DNA of 64,000 bases from NCBI GenBank assembly GCA_021208685.1, contig JAJOJJ010000038.1, positions 1 to 64,000 of the forward strand, read 5' to 3'. A program made the position numbers and the translations under genes. The stretch comes from Saccharospirillaceae bacterium (GTDB lineage: Bacteria > Pseudomonadota > Gammaproteobacteria > Pseudomonadales > Oceanobacteraceae). The notes under the pieces were generated by a model, which was not told the DNA's origin, made no database searches, and saw only the letters and a program-made list of their open reading frames with translations. Below, piece by piece: positions 16,287-25,777 of this stretch; position 1 is the first letter of the stretch, and each line of letters opens with the position of its first letter.

Positions 16287-19076
16287 ATGAATACAGGTAT
16301 GGATACAGATATGAATCAGCAAGCGTTACGCAGCATTGTCAGCGCCCGAAACTTAAGCCACATGTACGGAAAAATACAGGCGCTGGCCCCGCTGGATATT
16401 GATATTCCCGCTGGCGTAATGGCCGGTTTTATCGGCCCTGATGGCGTTGGCAAATCGACCCTGTTGTCATTAATTACCGGTGTATGCCAATTACAAACGG
16501 GGCAACTGACGGTTCTGAATGGTGATATCAACAACCGCCAACACCGCAGTGCCAGCCTGCCGCGTATTGCCTATATGCCGCAGGGGCTGGGCAAAAATCT
16601 CTACCCCACATTAAGTGTGGCGGAGAATCTGGATTTTTTCGGGCATTTATTCGGACAGGATAAAGCCGAGCGCAACAGCCGTATTCAGCGTTTAACCCAA
16701 GCCACCGGTCTGGCACCTTTTCTTGAACGTCCGGCAGGTAAATTATCCGGCGGCATGAAACAAAAACTCGGCCTGTGCTGCGCGCTGATTCACGATCCGG
16801 ATTTACTGGTACTGGACGAGCCCACCACCGGGGTTGATCCGTTATCGCGCATGCAATTCTGGCAGCTGATTCAGGATATCCGCCGCGACCGCCCACAGAT
16901 GAGCGTGTTGGTGGCCACCGCCTATATGGAAGAAGCACAGCAATTTGACTGGCTGGCAGCGATGGACGATGGCCAGATTATTGCCACTGGCACGCCACAG
17001 GAATTATTGGATAAAACCGGCTGCGATACACTGGAAAAAGCCTTTATTGCCCTGCTGCCGGAAGAAAAACGCGCCGGTCATCACCAAGTCGTCGTCCCGC
17101 CTGCGGTACAGCACGATGGCCCACCCGCCATTGAAGCCCGCCATTTAACCCGGCGTTTCGGTGATTTTATTGCGGTTAATGATGTGTCTTTCCGTATTCA
17201 GCGCGGTGAAATATTCGGCTTTTTAGGCTCCAATGGCTGTGGCAAAACCACCACCATGAAAATGCTGACGGGGCTTTTACCTTTTTCATCCGGTGAAGCA
17301 CGTTTATTTGGCCAGTTGCCACAGGCCAACGATATGGAAACGCGGAAAAAAGTCGGCTATATGTCGCAAAGTTTTTCGCTGTACAGCGAAATCAGCGTGC
17401 GTCAGAACCTCGAATTGCACGCCAGACTCTATGCGCTGAATGAACAACAAAGGTCTGAGCGTATTACCCATGTACTGGAAGAATTCGGTCTTACCGAGGT
17501 AGAGAACAGCCTGCCGGAAAGCCTGCCGCTGGGCATACGTCAGCGCCTGCAACTGGCGGTGGCGGTATTGCATCAGCCGGATATTTTAATTCTGGATGAA
17601 CCAACCTCAGGTGTTGATCCGGTGGCGCGGGATCAGTTCTGGATTCATTTAATCCGTCTGTCGCGCGAACAAGGGGTAACCATTTTTATCTCCACCCACT
17701 TTATGAACGAGGCCGAACGCTGCGACCGTATTTCGCTGATGCACGCCGGTAAGGTGCTGGCGGTGGGTAAACCGGCAGAACTGGCGCACCAGCGGGGCGG
17801 CACCTCGCTGGAAATTGCTTTTGTTGATTATCTGCGTGAAGCCGCCGGGCTGAAAGACACCCCGGAAAAGCATGAAATGACGGCGTCAGCACTGACCGAC
17901 CGTCAGGACATTCCTGCACAGAACATGCGCCAGAAACCTGTACGCCAGACATTCAGTCTGCGCCGCTGGTGGGCTTATGCCTGGCGGGAGACACTGGAAA
18001 TTCAGCGAGACCCGATCCGTTTGCTGTTTGCCTTATTCGGCCCGCTGTTACTGATGCTGACCTTTGGTTATGGCATTTCGTTTGATGTTGATCATTTAAA
18101 ATACGCCGTTATTGATCAGGACCAGTCACGGGAAAGCCGGATGCTGCTCGAAGGATTATCCGGTTCGCGCTATTTTGACGAGCAGCCTGCCCCGCAGGAT
18201 TTTGCCGCTGGTATGCAACAATTACGCAGTGGACAACTGAGTATGCTGGTTGAAATTCCGCCGGATTTTGGCCGCCATTTATTACTTGGCTGGCAGCCGG
18301 AAATCGGTGTATTAATTGACGGTGCCATGCCCTTTAAAGCCGAAACCAGCGCCGGTTATGTTGATGGCCTGATGCTGCAGGAATTACAGACGATGGCCGC
18401 TTCCAGTCCTCAATCCAGCGGCCTCAGTATGCCGGTGTCGGTCAGCACCCGCTTTCACTTTAACCAGTCATTCAAAAGTGTGTTTGCCATTGTGCCCGGC
18501 GTGGTCATGCTGATGCTGGCACTGATTCCGGCGATGATGACCGCCCTTGGCATTGTGCGCGAAAAGGAAACCGGCTCTATTGCCAATTTCCGCTCAACCC
18601 CGGTTACCCGGCTGGAGTTCCTGCTCGGAAAACAGGCCCCTTATGTCGCCATTGCATTTTTGAGCTATATCACCCTGCTGCTAATGGCGGTGCTGTTGTT
18701 TCAGGTGCCGGTGCGCGGTTCACTGCTGACATTGAGCAGTGGTGCATTGCTGTACGTATGGGCGACCACCGGGTTCGGCATGGTGATTTCATCCTTTACC
18801 CGAACTCAGGTTGCTGCGTTATTTGCTGCCGCGGTACTGAGTATTTTACCGGCGGTAAACTTCTCGGGTTTATTAACCCCGGTATCGTCGCTGACCGGTG
18901 CAAGCCAATGGCTGGGACTGGGCTTTCCCTCCGCATGGTTTCAGCAAATCAGCATGGGCAGTTTTACCAAAGCGCTGACCTTTTCTCAGTTATGGCATAA
19001 CCATCTGGCGCTGGCGGGCTTTGTGCTGCTCTTTACTCTGCTGGCCTGGCTTGGCCTGAAAAAACAGGAGCGTTAA
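16287..19076 (+). CDS. rbbA: RbbA-type double-ATPase/ABC-2 permease fusion
   Basis: The 929-residue protein has two ABC ATPase domains and a C-terminal ABC-2 membrane domain. The first ATPase (about residues 12-250) has Walker A GPDGVGKST, signature LSGGMKQKLG and LVLDEPTTGVDP. The second (about 280-500) has Walker A GSNGCGKTTT and LILDEPTSGVDP, but its signature is LPLGIRQRL, a change also typical of RbbA. The membrane half begins near residue 570 with a large periplasmic loop. E. coli RbbA is described as a ribosome-associated ATPase; the gene context here fits an exporter. The start could be any of three close Met codons (16287, 16299, 16311). Confidence 0.9.
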   Translation: MNTGMDTDMNQQALRSIVSARNLSHMYGKIQALAPLDIDIPAGVMAGFIGPDGVGKSTLLSLITGVCQLQTGQLTVLNGDINNRQHRSASLPRIAYMPQGLGKNLYPTLSVAENLDFFGHLFGQDKAERNSRIQRLTQATGLAPFLERPAGKLSGGMKQKLGLCCALIHDPDLLVLDEPTTGVDPLSRMQFWQLIQDIRRDRPQMSVLVATAYMEEAQQFDWLAAMDDGQIIATGTPQELLDKTGCDTLEKAFIALLPEEKRAGHHQVVVPPAVQHDGPPAIEARHLTRRFGDFIAVNDVSFRIQRGEIFGFLGSNGCGKTTTMKMLTGLLPFSSGEARLFGQLPQANDMETRKKVGYMSQSFSLYSEISVRQNLELHARLYALNEQQRSERITHVLEEFGLTEVENSLPESLPLGIRQRLQLAVAVLHQPDILILDEPTSGVDPVARDQFWIHLIRLSREQGVTIFISTHFMNEAERCDRISLMHAGKVLAVGKPAELAHQRGGTSLEIAFVDYLREAAGLKDTPEKHEMTASALTDRQDIPAQNMRQKPVRQTFSLRRWWAYAWRETLEIQRDPIRLLFALFGPLLLMLTFGYGISFDVDHLKYAVIDQDQSRESRMLLEGLSGSRYFDEQPAPQDFAAGMQQLRSGQLSMLVEIPPDFGRHLLLGWQPEIGVLIDGAMPFKAETSAGYVDGLMLQELQTMAASSPQSSGLSMPVSVSTRFHFNQSFKSVFAIVPGVVMLMLALIPAMMTALGIVREKETGSIANFRSTPVTRLEFLLGKQAPYVAIAFLSYITLLLMAVLLFQVPVRGSLLTLSSGALLYVWATTGFGMVISSFTRTQVAALFAAAVLSILPAVNFSGLLTPVSSLTGASQWLGLGFPSAWFQQISMGSFTKALTFSQLWHNHLALAGFVLLFTLLAWLGLKKQER

Positions 19077-19078
19077 TC

Positions 19079-20203
19079 ATGCGTGTAAAAAATATCGCTC
19101 AGTTAGGTATTAAAGAGTTATTCAGCCTGAAAGCCGACCCGGTACTGTTGCTGCTGATTATTTATATCTTTTCAGTGGCGGTTTATACCGTGGCAACCGG
19201 GGTCAATTTTGAGGTTAAAAATGCATCGGTGGCCGTGGTTGATGACGATAACTCAGCGCTGTCGCGGCAAATCACAGCAAGCCTTTTAGCGCCGGAGTTT
19301 CAGCCTGCGGTACGCATCGAAGCATCCCGTATGAATGAAGTACTGGATCAGGGCGAGTTTGTGTTTGTACTGGTGTTTCCACCGGATTTTGAACGTGACC
19401 TGCTGCAGGGGAAACAACCGGAAGTGCAGTTAAATGTGGATGCATCCGCCATGACTCAGGCCGGTAACGGGGCTATGTATATTCAGCAGATTATTCTCGC
19501 TGAATCCATTCATGCTCTGGCTCCAACGCTGAATGCTGCCGATCAGATGCCGGTTAAAATCAGCGTGCGCAAGCTGTTTAACCCGAATTCCAGTTCCGCC
19601 TGGTTTAACTCGGTGATGCAGGTCATTAACAGCGTGACCATGCTTGGCATCATTCTTACCGGTGCAGCCCTGATCCGTGAGCGCGAACACGGTACCATTG
19701 AACATTTGCTGGTCATGCCGGTTACTCCGGCAGAAATTATGCTGGCAAAAATCTGGGCCAATGGTCTGGTGATTTTAATCGCAACCCTGCTGTCGCTCTG
19801 GCTGGTGGTTAACACGCTTCTGGCAGTGCCGATTCACGGGTCGGTAGGATTGTTTGCGCTGGCGTCTGCGGTTTATTTATTTTCGGTCACATCACTGGGC
19901 ATTATGCTGGGCACGCTGACCCGCACAATGGCGCAGTTTGGTCTGCTGATCATTCCGGTGGTGGTGATTATGTATCTGCTGTCGGGCGGTACCACACCGC
20001 AGGAAAGCATGCCGGATGTGCTGCGCTGGATAATGCAGCTTTCACCTTCTACGCATTTTGTATCGCTGGCTCAGGATATTTTATATCGCGGTGCCGGCAT
20101 TGACAGTGTGTGGCATCTGCTGCTGATACTGATGGCTATTGGCGGGCTGTTTTTCAGCGTGGCTCTGGCGCGATTCCGTAAAGCCATTGTCAGTATGGGC
20201 TGA
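19079..20203 (+). CDS. yhhJ: ABC-2 type permease (YhhJ-like)
   Basis: The 374-residue inner-membrane protein has one N-terminal segment, a periplasmic domain of about 150 residues and a cluster of five to six C-terminal segments. It shows the ABC-2 motif REREHGTIEHLLVMPVTPAEIMLAKIW. It starts two bases after the rbbA stop, so the three genes form one operon. It pairs with the membrane half of RbbA to form the transport path. The exported substrate is unknown. Confidence 0.9.
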   Translation: MRVKNIAQLGIKELFSLKADPVLLLLIIYIFSVAVYTVATGVNFEVKNASVAVVDDDNSALSRQITASLLAPEFQPAVRIEASRMNEVLDQGEFVFVLVFPPDFERDLLQGKQPEVQLNVDASAMTQAGNGAMYIQQIILAESIHALAPTLNAADQMPVKISVRKLFNPNSSSAWFNSVMQVINSVTMLGIILTGAALIREREHGTIEHLLVMPVTPAEIMLAKIWANGLVILIATLLSLWLVVNTLLAVPIHGSVGLFALASAVYLFSVTSLGIMLGTLTRTMAQFGLLIIPVVVIMYLLSGGTTPQESMPDVLRWIMQLSPSTHFVSLAQDILYRGAGIDSVWHLLLILMAIGGLFFSVALARFRKAIVSMG

Positions 20204-20224
20204 TTGTCGTCAGCCCAGCCGGAT

Positions 20225-20599
20225 TTATTCGCCGCGTGCTTTTTTCCAGGGGTCAGGTGCACCGGGTTTACGGGATTTGGCGGCGGCGCTTTTTTGCTTC
20301 TGCGCCGCTTTGCTTAAACCATCACCAGCCGCCATGGTTTTGAGTCGTCCGCGAATGGCTTCTGTCTCAAGACCCTCTTTAAAACCGATAAATACCGCTT
20401 CGACCTGCGCTCTGGCCCAGGGCGTGCGGCGCAGAAAAGTGAGACTGGAGCGGATGCTGGGATTTGAGCGGAAACAATTGATGCGCACCAGATCGCTGAG
20501 TGTCTCCCAGCCGTACTGGTCGACCAGCTGATTGAGCAGATTTTCCAGCGTCACACCCTGCAGGTGGTCCATTGTACGCGGGGGATTATTATCGCTCAT
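20225..20599 (-). CDS. VF530-family DNA-binding protein (DUF2132)
   Basis: The 124-residue product carries the family core from HLQGVTLENLLNQLVDQYGW through RINCFRSNPSIRSSLTFLRRTPWARAQVE, which forms a compact helical fold. The added C-terminal tail of about 40 residues is Lys/Ala/Pro-rich (KKARGE end) and fits nucleic-acid contact. Function in the cell is not established. It is convergent with the yhhJ gene, 21 bp apart, with no obvious terminator between them. Confidence 0.82.
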   Translation of the reverse strand: MSDNNPPRTMDHLQGVTLENLLNQLVDQYGWETLSDLVRINCFRSNPSIRSSLTFLRRTPWARAQVEAVFIGFKEGLETEAIRGRLKTMAAGDGLSKAAQKQKSAAAKSRKPGAPDPWKKARGE

Positions 20600-20737
20600 A
20601 CCAACTCCGGATTATGCAAAGAAACAGCGTCTGTTCACGCTGACGTAACAGGCCCGTGAACAGACTCAGGCCGCAAGTGCGCGACCTTAGCAATTTTGTG
20701 CAACGATTGCGAGAAGCGGCAGAAAGACGATACTGAC

Positions 20738-21847
20738 TTACTCCACCGGTTGTGCGCATTCCGAATGAGATGGCTCAAATTTGCAGCGGATTTTACGCTG
20801 CAGCGTCAGCATATCGCCGTCGTAATAATCGCGGTCGCGCAGAGCAACCCGTGCCTGTTGCATCATCAGCTGATACTCTGCTTTATCTTCCGCTGAAATA
20901 TCAATCCACAGATTGTCCGGGATATCACCGGTCTGGCGCTCCACTTCTTTTTCAATGTCAGCAAAGCGACGGTAAAAATCTTCACGTACCAGCTGGGCAA
21001 TTTCCGCCGGGAATTTATCCTTGCGGCCAATCAGCTGCAGCGTTAACTGTGAAAAGGGGTAGTTCACAATCCCACCCTGATCACCGATGCCACGGTAGAG
21101 TTCCATAATGTTGTAGGCCACCAGCGGCGCGGGCAACACATCAACAGCACGGTTGTTAAACTTACTGCCGGCACTGACCACACTGGTCGGCACCGGGTTG
21201 GCTCCCAGTTGCAGAATCATTTCTGCCTGCACCAGATCGTAATCCATCACAGCAACACGTTTACCGGCCGCCTTGGCGAGGGTGCTGATTTGTTTGTCGT
21301 TGACAAAAATATAGGCTGCGCCCATGGGGGCAAAACCCATCACCACAAACTGACCTTCTTCCATGCGCGGGGCATTTTTCGGATTGACCAGCACTTTCAT
21401 CAGCATGTTCATATGCGCTGACGACGGAATCGCACCAATCGCATCGATGGTGCCGGTAAATTTATTAAACAACCGCGCCCGGATGCCGGTAAATAATGCG
21501 GCATCGCATTGCCCTGCTTTCAGATCATCCGCCAGCACCCCTTCGTTGGTGTAGGCTTCCATATTCACAGTGACGCCCATATCCAGCAGCCGTGCCTGCT
21601 GATCCAGTGCAGCGGCATAAATCGGCCCGGAGCGGCCAAGAAGATCCCAGACGCACACCGTCCGCGGCGGAATTTTTCCGTCGACCAATGTATTGCTGTA
21701 GAGCTTTTTAATCGCATCAATCCGCTGAAGCTCAGATAACGCCGGATTCATTGCCGTGTTACGCAAAGCCTCCGTCGTGGCATCAGCATGAACGGCCTGT
21801 ACGCCGGTAGTGAATAATATGAATGAGAACAGCAGCGATCGGATCAT
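20738..21847 (-). CDS. Periplasmic putative solute-binding protein (TRAP DctP-like, DUF6091)
   Basis: A signal peptide (cleavage near VQAVHA) is followed by 345 residues. The pattern fits type II solute-binding proteins (VCVWDLLGRSGPIYAAALDQ, DLKAGQCDAALFTGIRAR, FVVMGFAPMGAAYIFVND, GKRVAVMDYDLVQAEMILQL). Four or so cysteines are present, two of them close to the C-terminus (KIRCKFEPSHSEC). No transporter membrane subunits are adjacent, so it may work with a distant TRAP system or act as a sensor. The gene stands alone. Confidence 0.65.
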   Translation of the reverse strand: MIRSLLFSFILFTTGVQAVHADATTEALRNTAMNPALSELQRIDAIKKLYSNTLVDGKIPPRTVCVWDLLGRSGPIYAAALDQQARLLDMGVTVNMEAYTNEGVLADDLKAGQCDAALFTGIRARLFNKFTGTIDAIGAIPSSAHMNMLMKVLVNPKNAPRMEEGQFVVMGFAPMGAAYIFVNDKQISTLAKAAGKRVAVMDYDLVQAEMILQLGANPVPTSVVSAGSKFNNRAVDVLPAPLVAYNIMELYRGIGDQGGIVNYPFSQLTLQLIGRKDKFPAEIAQLVREDFYRRFADIEKEVERQTGDIPDNLWIDISAEDKAEYQLMMQQARVALRDRDYYDGDMLTLQRKIRCKFEPSHSECAQPVE

Positions 21848-22010
21848 GGGAGAGCCTGTGTATTGAATTGTTATTATTGTGCTGTCTGGCAGTACTTATC
21901 CGGCCAGACCCGGAGCGCTGATAGTAGCCTGATGCAGCAGACAGCAGCAGGTGAAAAAAAGAAACGATACCGGGATTTTTGGCCGGATCATCCCTGTCGT
22001 CAATCGTTCT

Positions 22011-23294
22011 TCAGGTCACCCGGTTTTTCGCTTCAATCCACTGTGCCATATATTGCGTACTTTTCAGGCTGTGATGGCGCAGCATCATGCCGTAAAAATG
22101 CTGCTGACGGTGTGCCTGAATGTTTTGACCGATGTCTGCCAGACGCTGCTGTAACCGCGGCGCATGTTCAGTAAAAGAAAACCGTGAACTCATCAGATTA
22201 AGCCCGTTCGCCTGTAAAAGCTGCCACTGTGCTTCATCCTGATACAGCGCCACCGCCTGCTGAATAAAATCCTCGGCACGATCCGCAACCAGTGCGGCTT
22301 CAGAGCCAGGTGTATACATGCCTTCCGCACCGATGGCCGTCGTCACCGCGGGTGTACCGCACTCTGCCGCATCCATTAACTTGCCTTTTAATCCGGCACC
22401 AAAGCGTAATGGTGCCAGCATCACCCGTGCCGAGCGCACCACCTGCCGGGCATCAGCAGCCCAGCCTTTGACCAGAAACCCCTGCTGCGCATTATGCAGT
22501 TGCGTGGCTTTGGGGGGCGGATAAGCACCGTAAATATGCAGCTCTGCCTGTGGTAATTGCTGGCGGATGGCGGGCCATAACGATTCTTTTAAATAGCGCA
22601 CGGCATCCCAGTTAGGCTCATGGCGGAAATTACCGATGCTGATAAAGTGCTGACGCCGGGCAAAATCCGGCACCGCCTGATCGGCAGGTTTTTCAGCCTG
22701 CATAAACGGCAGGTACAGCAACTGAGTAGCGGGCACATTAAATTGTGACTGCAGCCAGTGTATTTCAAACTCTGAAATCATCAGGCTCAGATCGCACCGC
22801 AGAATGGCGGCAATTTCACGCACCGCCAGTTCACTGTGCATATATTCTGCCGGTGGATGAATCACTGACTGTTGCGGGTCAGCCTTAACCATGGCTGCGC
22901 GTGCATGGCGCAGGCAGTGCAGATCTTCGGTATCGAGAATACGCAACGCCTGTGGACAGTATTTTTCTACCCGCCAGCCGAATTGTTCTTCCATCATAAA
23001 ACGGTCAAACATCACCGCTGCGGGTTTGAGTGTTTGAATAAAATCATCAAACGACGAGCAGTTCAGCGTCAGCTTATGTGGCTGAATATTCAGGGCCGGT
23101 AAATCCGCCGCATGCTCACTGAACTCGGCCGGTGAGCCAAAATGCACGACATAACCGTCCTGCTGCAGCGCAAGAATCAGTTGCAGCATGCGGCTGCCCG
23201 CCGCCGAGGAGTTGGGTTCAGGCCAGACATAGCCAATCACCAGCAGTTTTTTTTCTGGCATGGTCATTTCAGGGAAAGTCTTAAAATCAGTCAT
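22011..23294 (-). CDS. Glycosyltransferase, GT4/GT1-like (GT-B fold)
   Basis: The 427-residue soluble protein has an N-terminal Rossmann half beginning LLVIGYVWPEPNSSAAGSRM. The C-terminal half has FISIGNFRHEPNWDAV, VMLAPLRFGAGLKGKLMDA and CGTPAVTTAIGAEGM, the usual nucleotide-sugar binding region of GT-B enzymes. The donor and acceptor are unknown. No polysaccharide gene cluster surrounds it. Ribosome-binding sites for the possible starts (23294, 23267, 23261) are all weak. Confidence 0.75.
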   Translation of the reverse strand: MTDFKTFPEMTMPEKKLLVIGYVWPEPNSSAAGSRMLQLILALQQDGYVVHFGSPAEFSEHAADLPALNIQPHKLTLNCSSFDDFIQTLKPAAVMFDRFMMEEQFGWRVEKYCPQALRILDTEDLHCLRHARAAMVKADPQQSVIHPPAEYMHSELAVREIAAILRCDLSLMISEFEIHWLQSQFNVPATQLLYLPFMQAEKPADQAVPDFARRQHFISIGNFRHEPNWDAVRYLKESLWPAIRQQLPQAELHIYGAYPPPKATQLHNAQQGFLVKGWAADARQVVRSARVMLAPLRFGAGLKGKLMDAAECGTPAVTTAIGAEGMYTPGSEAALVADRAEDFIQQAVALYQDEAQWQLLQANGLNLMSSRFSFTEHAPRLQQRLADIGQNIQAHRQQHFYGMMLRHHSLKSTQYMAQWIEAKNRVT

Positions 23295-23344
23295 CGGCGG
23301 ATTATAGCGGCCGCCAGGCCCCGACCGCTATCGCAGCAGGAACG

Positions 23345-23833
23345 TTAAAACCAGCGCAGCGGATAAGCACGGCGGTTAATCAGTCGGTGGTAAATCATGC
23401 CAAACAGTACGATCAGAACCGTTCCGCTGAATACCGGTGTCAGCAAAAAATTCCACTCAGGCACCGTCAGCATCACCAGCAATGGGTTCGCTCCTGCCGG
23501 TGGATGCAGGGTATTGGTCAGCACCATCAGGCTGACCCCCAACCCGGTCGCCAGCCCCAGTGTGAGTGGATTTACCTCAGCACTGTGCAGCATTAATAAC
23601 CCAATCAGAGCGGTCAGAAGATGACCACCGATAATATTGCGCGGCTGCGCCAGCGGACTGTCGGGCAAGGCAAACAGAATCACCATGGTGGCGCCAAAGG
23701 GTGCCATGATCAGCAGGCTGTGCTGCCAATGCTGTAACAGTGCCAGACTGCTGATGCAGAGCATTGCCCCGGCGCCAGCCAGTAAGGCAGCCCTGAGCGA
23801 GGTTATGGATGGGTGACGGATAAGACGGCGCAT
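23345..23833 (-). CDS. HPP-family integral membrane protein
   Basis: The 162-residue protein has four hydrophobic segments and the family name motif in TNTLHPPAGANPLLV. Family members have been linked to nitrite transport in plastids and cyanobacteria, but the bacterial role is largely untested. The ATG at 23833 has AGGAGA six bases upstream, so the longer frame to 23875 was not used. It is divergent from a TetR regulator gene, with a clear palindrome between them. Confidence 0.85.
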   Translation of the reverse strand: MRRLIRHPSITSLRAALLAGAGAMLCISSLALLQHWQHSLLIMAPFGATMVILFALPDSPLAQPRNIIGGHLLTALIGLLMLHSAEVNPLTLGLATGLGVSLMVLTNTLHPPAGANPLLVMLTVPEWNFLLTPVFSGTVLIVLFGMIYHRLINRRAYPLRWF

Positions 23834-23878
23834 CGTATCTCCTGTGATAACGGCTGTGGCGTTCAATTCAAACAAAAC

Positions 23879-23910
23879 AGACCGATCGGTCTACCTTAAG
23901 CACAAGGTAG
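23879..23910. promoter_or_regulatory. Operator palindromes between the HPP gene and divergent tetR
   Basis: AGACCGATCGGTCT (23879-23892) is a perfect palindrome that matches the half-sites of the E. coli NemR box (TAGACCnnnnGGTCTA). A second imperfect repeat, CTACCTT-6-AAGGTAG, follows at 23891-23910. Both sit in the 126-bp gap between two divergent genes, one of which encodes a TetR protein, so this is the likely binding site for that protein. Confidence 0.65.
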
Positions 23911-23959
23911 ACAACCCGGTATACCTTTGTCAATATCAGCGTCTCAGCGGAGACTTATC

Positions 23960-24571
23960 ATGACAGACGCATCGGCAACATCATTCGCATTCAGTTCTGT
24001 GCCTGCCAAGCAACAACAGCTGATACAAACAGCCTTTACGCTGTTTTACCGCGACAGTATTCATGGCGTGGGCATTAATCAGATTCTGCAGGAAACCGGC
24101 ATCGCGAAAAAAACCCTGTACCACCATTTCGCCAGTAAAGACGAGTTGATACTGGCCGTGCTGGCCTATCGCGATGAGGTTTTTTTTAACTGGTATGAGC
24201 AACGTATCCGCCATGCCACGAGTGCAGAAGAAACCGTGCAGTTCTGGTTTTCAGCTCTGGATGACTGGTTTCATAACCGCGTAGCCGAATTGCAGGAATT
24301 CCGCGGCTGCTTTTTTATGCACAGCGCGGCGGAATTTACTGATCCGGCCCATCCGGTTCATCAGCACTGTGCGCAGCATAAAACCCGCCTCAGCGGCATG
24401 CTGAGCAAACATCTGGGGCAATGGCTGGATAGCAGAAAAGCAAAAAAACTGGCGGACGATTTGTGTCTGTTAAAAGAAGGGGCGATTGTCTGCGCTCAGG
24501 TGCAGGGCAATAAAAAAGCCGCCCGGCAGGCGGCTTTAATCGCTCAGGGCTTACTGATTACAGCCCATTAA
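23960..24571 (+). CDS. TetR/AcrR-family transcriptional regulator
   Basis: The N-terminal helix-turn-helix spans about residues 18-62, with GVGINQILQETGIAKKTLYHHF as the recognition region. The remainder is an all-helical ligand-binding domain. The ATG at 23960 follows GCGGAGA; a longer frame from 23927 lacks support. The operator-like palindrome upstream suggests that it represses both itself and the divergent HPP gene. The last 60 bases contain a hairpin that probably ends the opposite-strand transcript. The inducer is unknown. Confidence 0.88.
   Translation: MTDASATSFAFSSVPAKQQQLIQTAFTLFYRDSIHGVGINQILQETGIAKKTLYHHFASKDELILAVLAYRDEVFFNWYEQRIRHATSAEETVQFWFSALDDWFHNRVAELQEFRGCFFMHSAAEFTDPAHPVHQHCAQHKTRLSGMLSKHLGQWLDSRKAKKLADDLCLLKEGAIVCAQVQGNKKAARQAALIAQGLLITAH
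24512..24537 (-). terminator. Intrinsic terminator for the leftward coiled-coil operon, inside tetR
   Basis: AAAGCCGCC (24515-24523) pairs with GGCGGCTTT (24529-24537) around a five-base loop. Read on the minus strand the stem is followed by TTTTTT, a classical intrinsic terminator. It lies 40 bp past the end of the lipoprotein gene at 24576 and inside the last codons of the convergent tetR gene. Confidence 0.75.
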
Positions 24572-24575
24572 CGAC

Positions 24576-25145
24576 TTATTCTGCTGCGGGCATTTGCCGC
24601 TGTGGCCGCTCCAGTACTTCGCGATACCAGATTGGCCAGCCCCGACTGGCGCGGATTAATAATTTAATGCCGCTGTTCAGTTCGTCCAGCTGCGCCGCCG
24701 ACAGGTAATAGAGCGTTTCACCCTGCGCGTTAACTCCGTCTTTTTGTGGCTTAATCCGGATGTCCGGCACGTGAAAGTCGCGCAGCCATTGCGGCGGTTT
24801 ATTGTCTTCCAGCATTTCAAAGCGAACATTGGTGATATTGCACTCTGCTACGGTCACAGGAGCGGTAGGCCGCGCATTGCATTGTTCCAGTTGCGCCTGC
24901 AATGCCGCGCGTTCACGGTCACAGACACTCAGAGCCGAACGGCATTCCTGCAACTGGCCTGCACTGCTCTGCTGGTCGAGCTTTAACTGATCGCGCTCAC
25001 TGCTGACCTGCTGAAGCTGGTGCCTCAGATCATTCAGCCGGTACTCTTCAGCGGCCATTAACTGCCTGTGTGTACTGGTCAGCATCACGCAGCCGGGCAG
25101 AACAACCGGCAGTACAGCCGTTAACAGGATTTTTCTGCATTTCAT
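24576..25145 (-). CDS. Predicted lipoprotein with coiled coil, unknown function
   Basis: The family is not recognised. From Met at 25145 (MKCRKILLTAVLP) a signal ends in a lipobox (VLPGC). A coiled coil of about 65 residues rich in Gln/Glu/Leu follows, then a small folded region (NVRFEMLEDNKPPQWLRDFHVPDIRIKP). The start overlaps the previous gene by four bases (ATGA), so translation is coupled. It may form an envelope complex with that neighbour. The transcript is probably ended by the hairpin at 24512-24537. Confidence 0.6.
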   Translation of the reverse strand: MKCRKILLTAVLPVVLPGCVMLTSTHRQLMAAEEYRLNDLRHQLQQVSSERDQLKLDQQSSAGQLQECRSALSVCDRERAALQAQLEQCNARPTAPVTVAECNITNVRFEMLEDNKPPQWLRDFHVPDIRIKPQKDGVNAQGETLYYLSAAQLDELNSGIKLLIRASRGWPIWYREVLERPQRQMPAAE

Positions 25146-25624
25146 TGACCGCCCTCCCATACCAGAAAGCCGTCAATGTCTTCGGCCAGTAATTCATCCA
25201 GTTCCTGCTGGCTGCGTTCCGACCCTTGCTGCTTAAGCGCCTTGAGTAAACTCAGACGGTCATTAATACGCTGATTAATCACCAGCAGCTGATCACGCCC
25301 CGCCTTTAAGCGGTTAAAGGCTTCGATCTGTTCGTTCAGCTCGCGGGTACGCTGGGAGATGGTGTGATTCAGACCTTCGGCTTTACCCTCCGCCTGATCC
25401 GCCTGCCGTTTCGCGGCATCGCGCTGCGCTTCGGCCTGAATGCGCTGATTATTCAGCAAGGCATTGGCGGTTTTAAGGCTGTCCTGCCCGTTACGGCAAT
25501 TGCGCAGTTCATCCTGCACAGCACTGAGTTCCTGCTGCAAAGGGCACTCTGGTGGGTTAAACATCTGATACACCAGCGCAGAACCCAGTGCGGCAATCAT
25601 GGCGAGGTAGACATAATCTTTCAT
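25142..25624 (-). CDS. Membrane-anchored coiled-coil protein, unknown function
   Basis: This 160-residue protein has one N-terminal membrane segment (VYLAMIAALGSALVYQMF) and a coiled coil covering most of the rest. Two cysteines (PPECPLQ, RNCRNG) come just after the anchor. The Met at 25624 follows AGGGAAG and was preferred to an upstream start at 25654. Its stop overlaps the start of the lipoprotein gene. The pair, with anchors at inner and probably outer membrane and coiled coils between, may bridge the periplasm; this is inference only. Confidence 0.6.
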   Translation of the reverse strand: MKDYVYLAMIAALGSALVYQMFNPPECPLQQELSAVQDELRNCRNGQDSLKTANALLNNQRIQAEAQRDAAKRQADQAEGKAEGLNHTISQRTRELNEQIEAFNRLKAGRDQLLVINQRINDRLSLLKALKQQGSERSQQELDELLAEDIDGFLVWEGGQ

Positions 25625-25777
25625 CACGCTTCCCTGTTGAATTATCTTTCCCACATCGACTCTGCCACAGAATATACGACGGTAAAACTACTCATTCGCC
25701 TGACCGTGCATTATTGTTAGACTGCTTTTTATTTCCTGCCGTTGCGGTGTACACCCTTCTGGCTTCCGAGGTTATTT

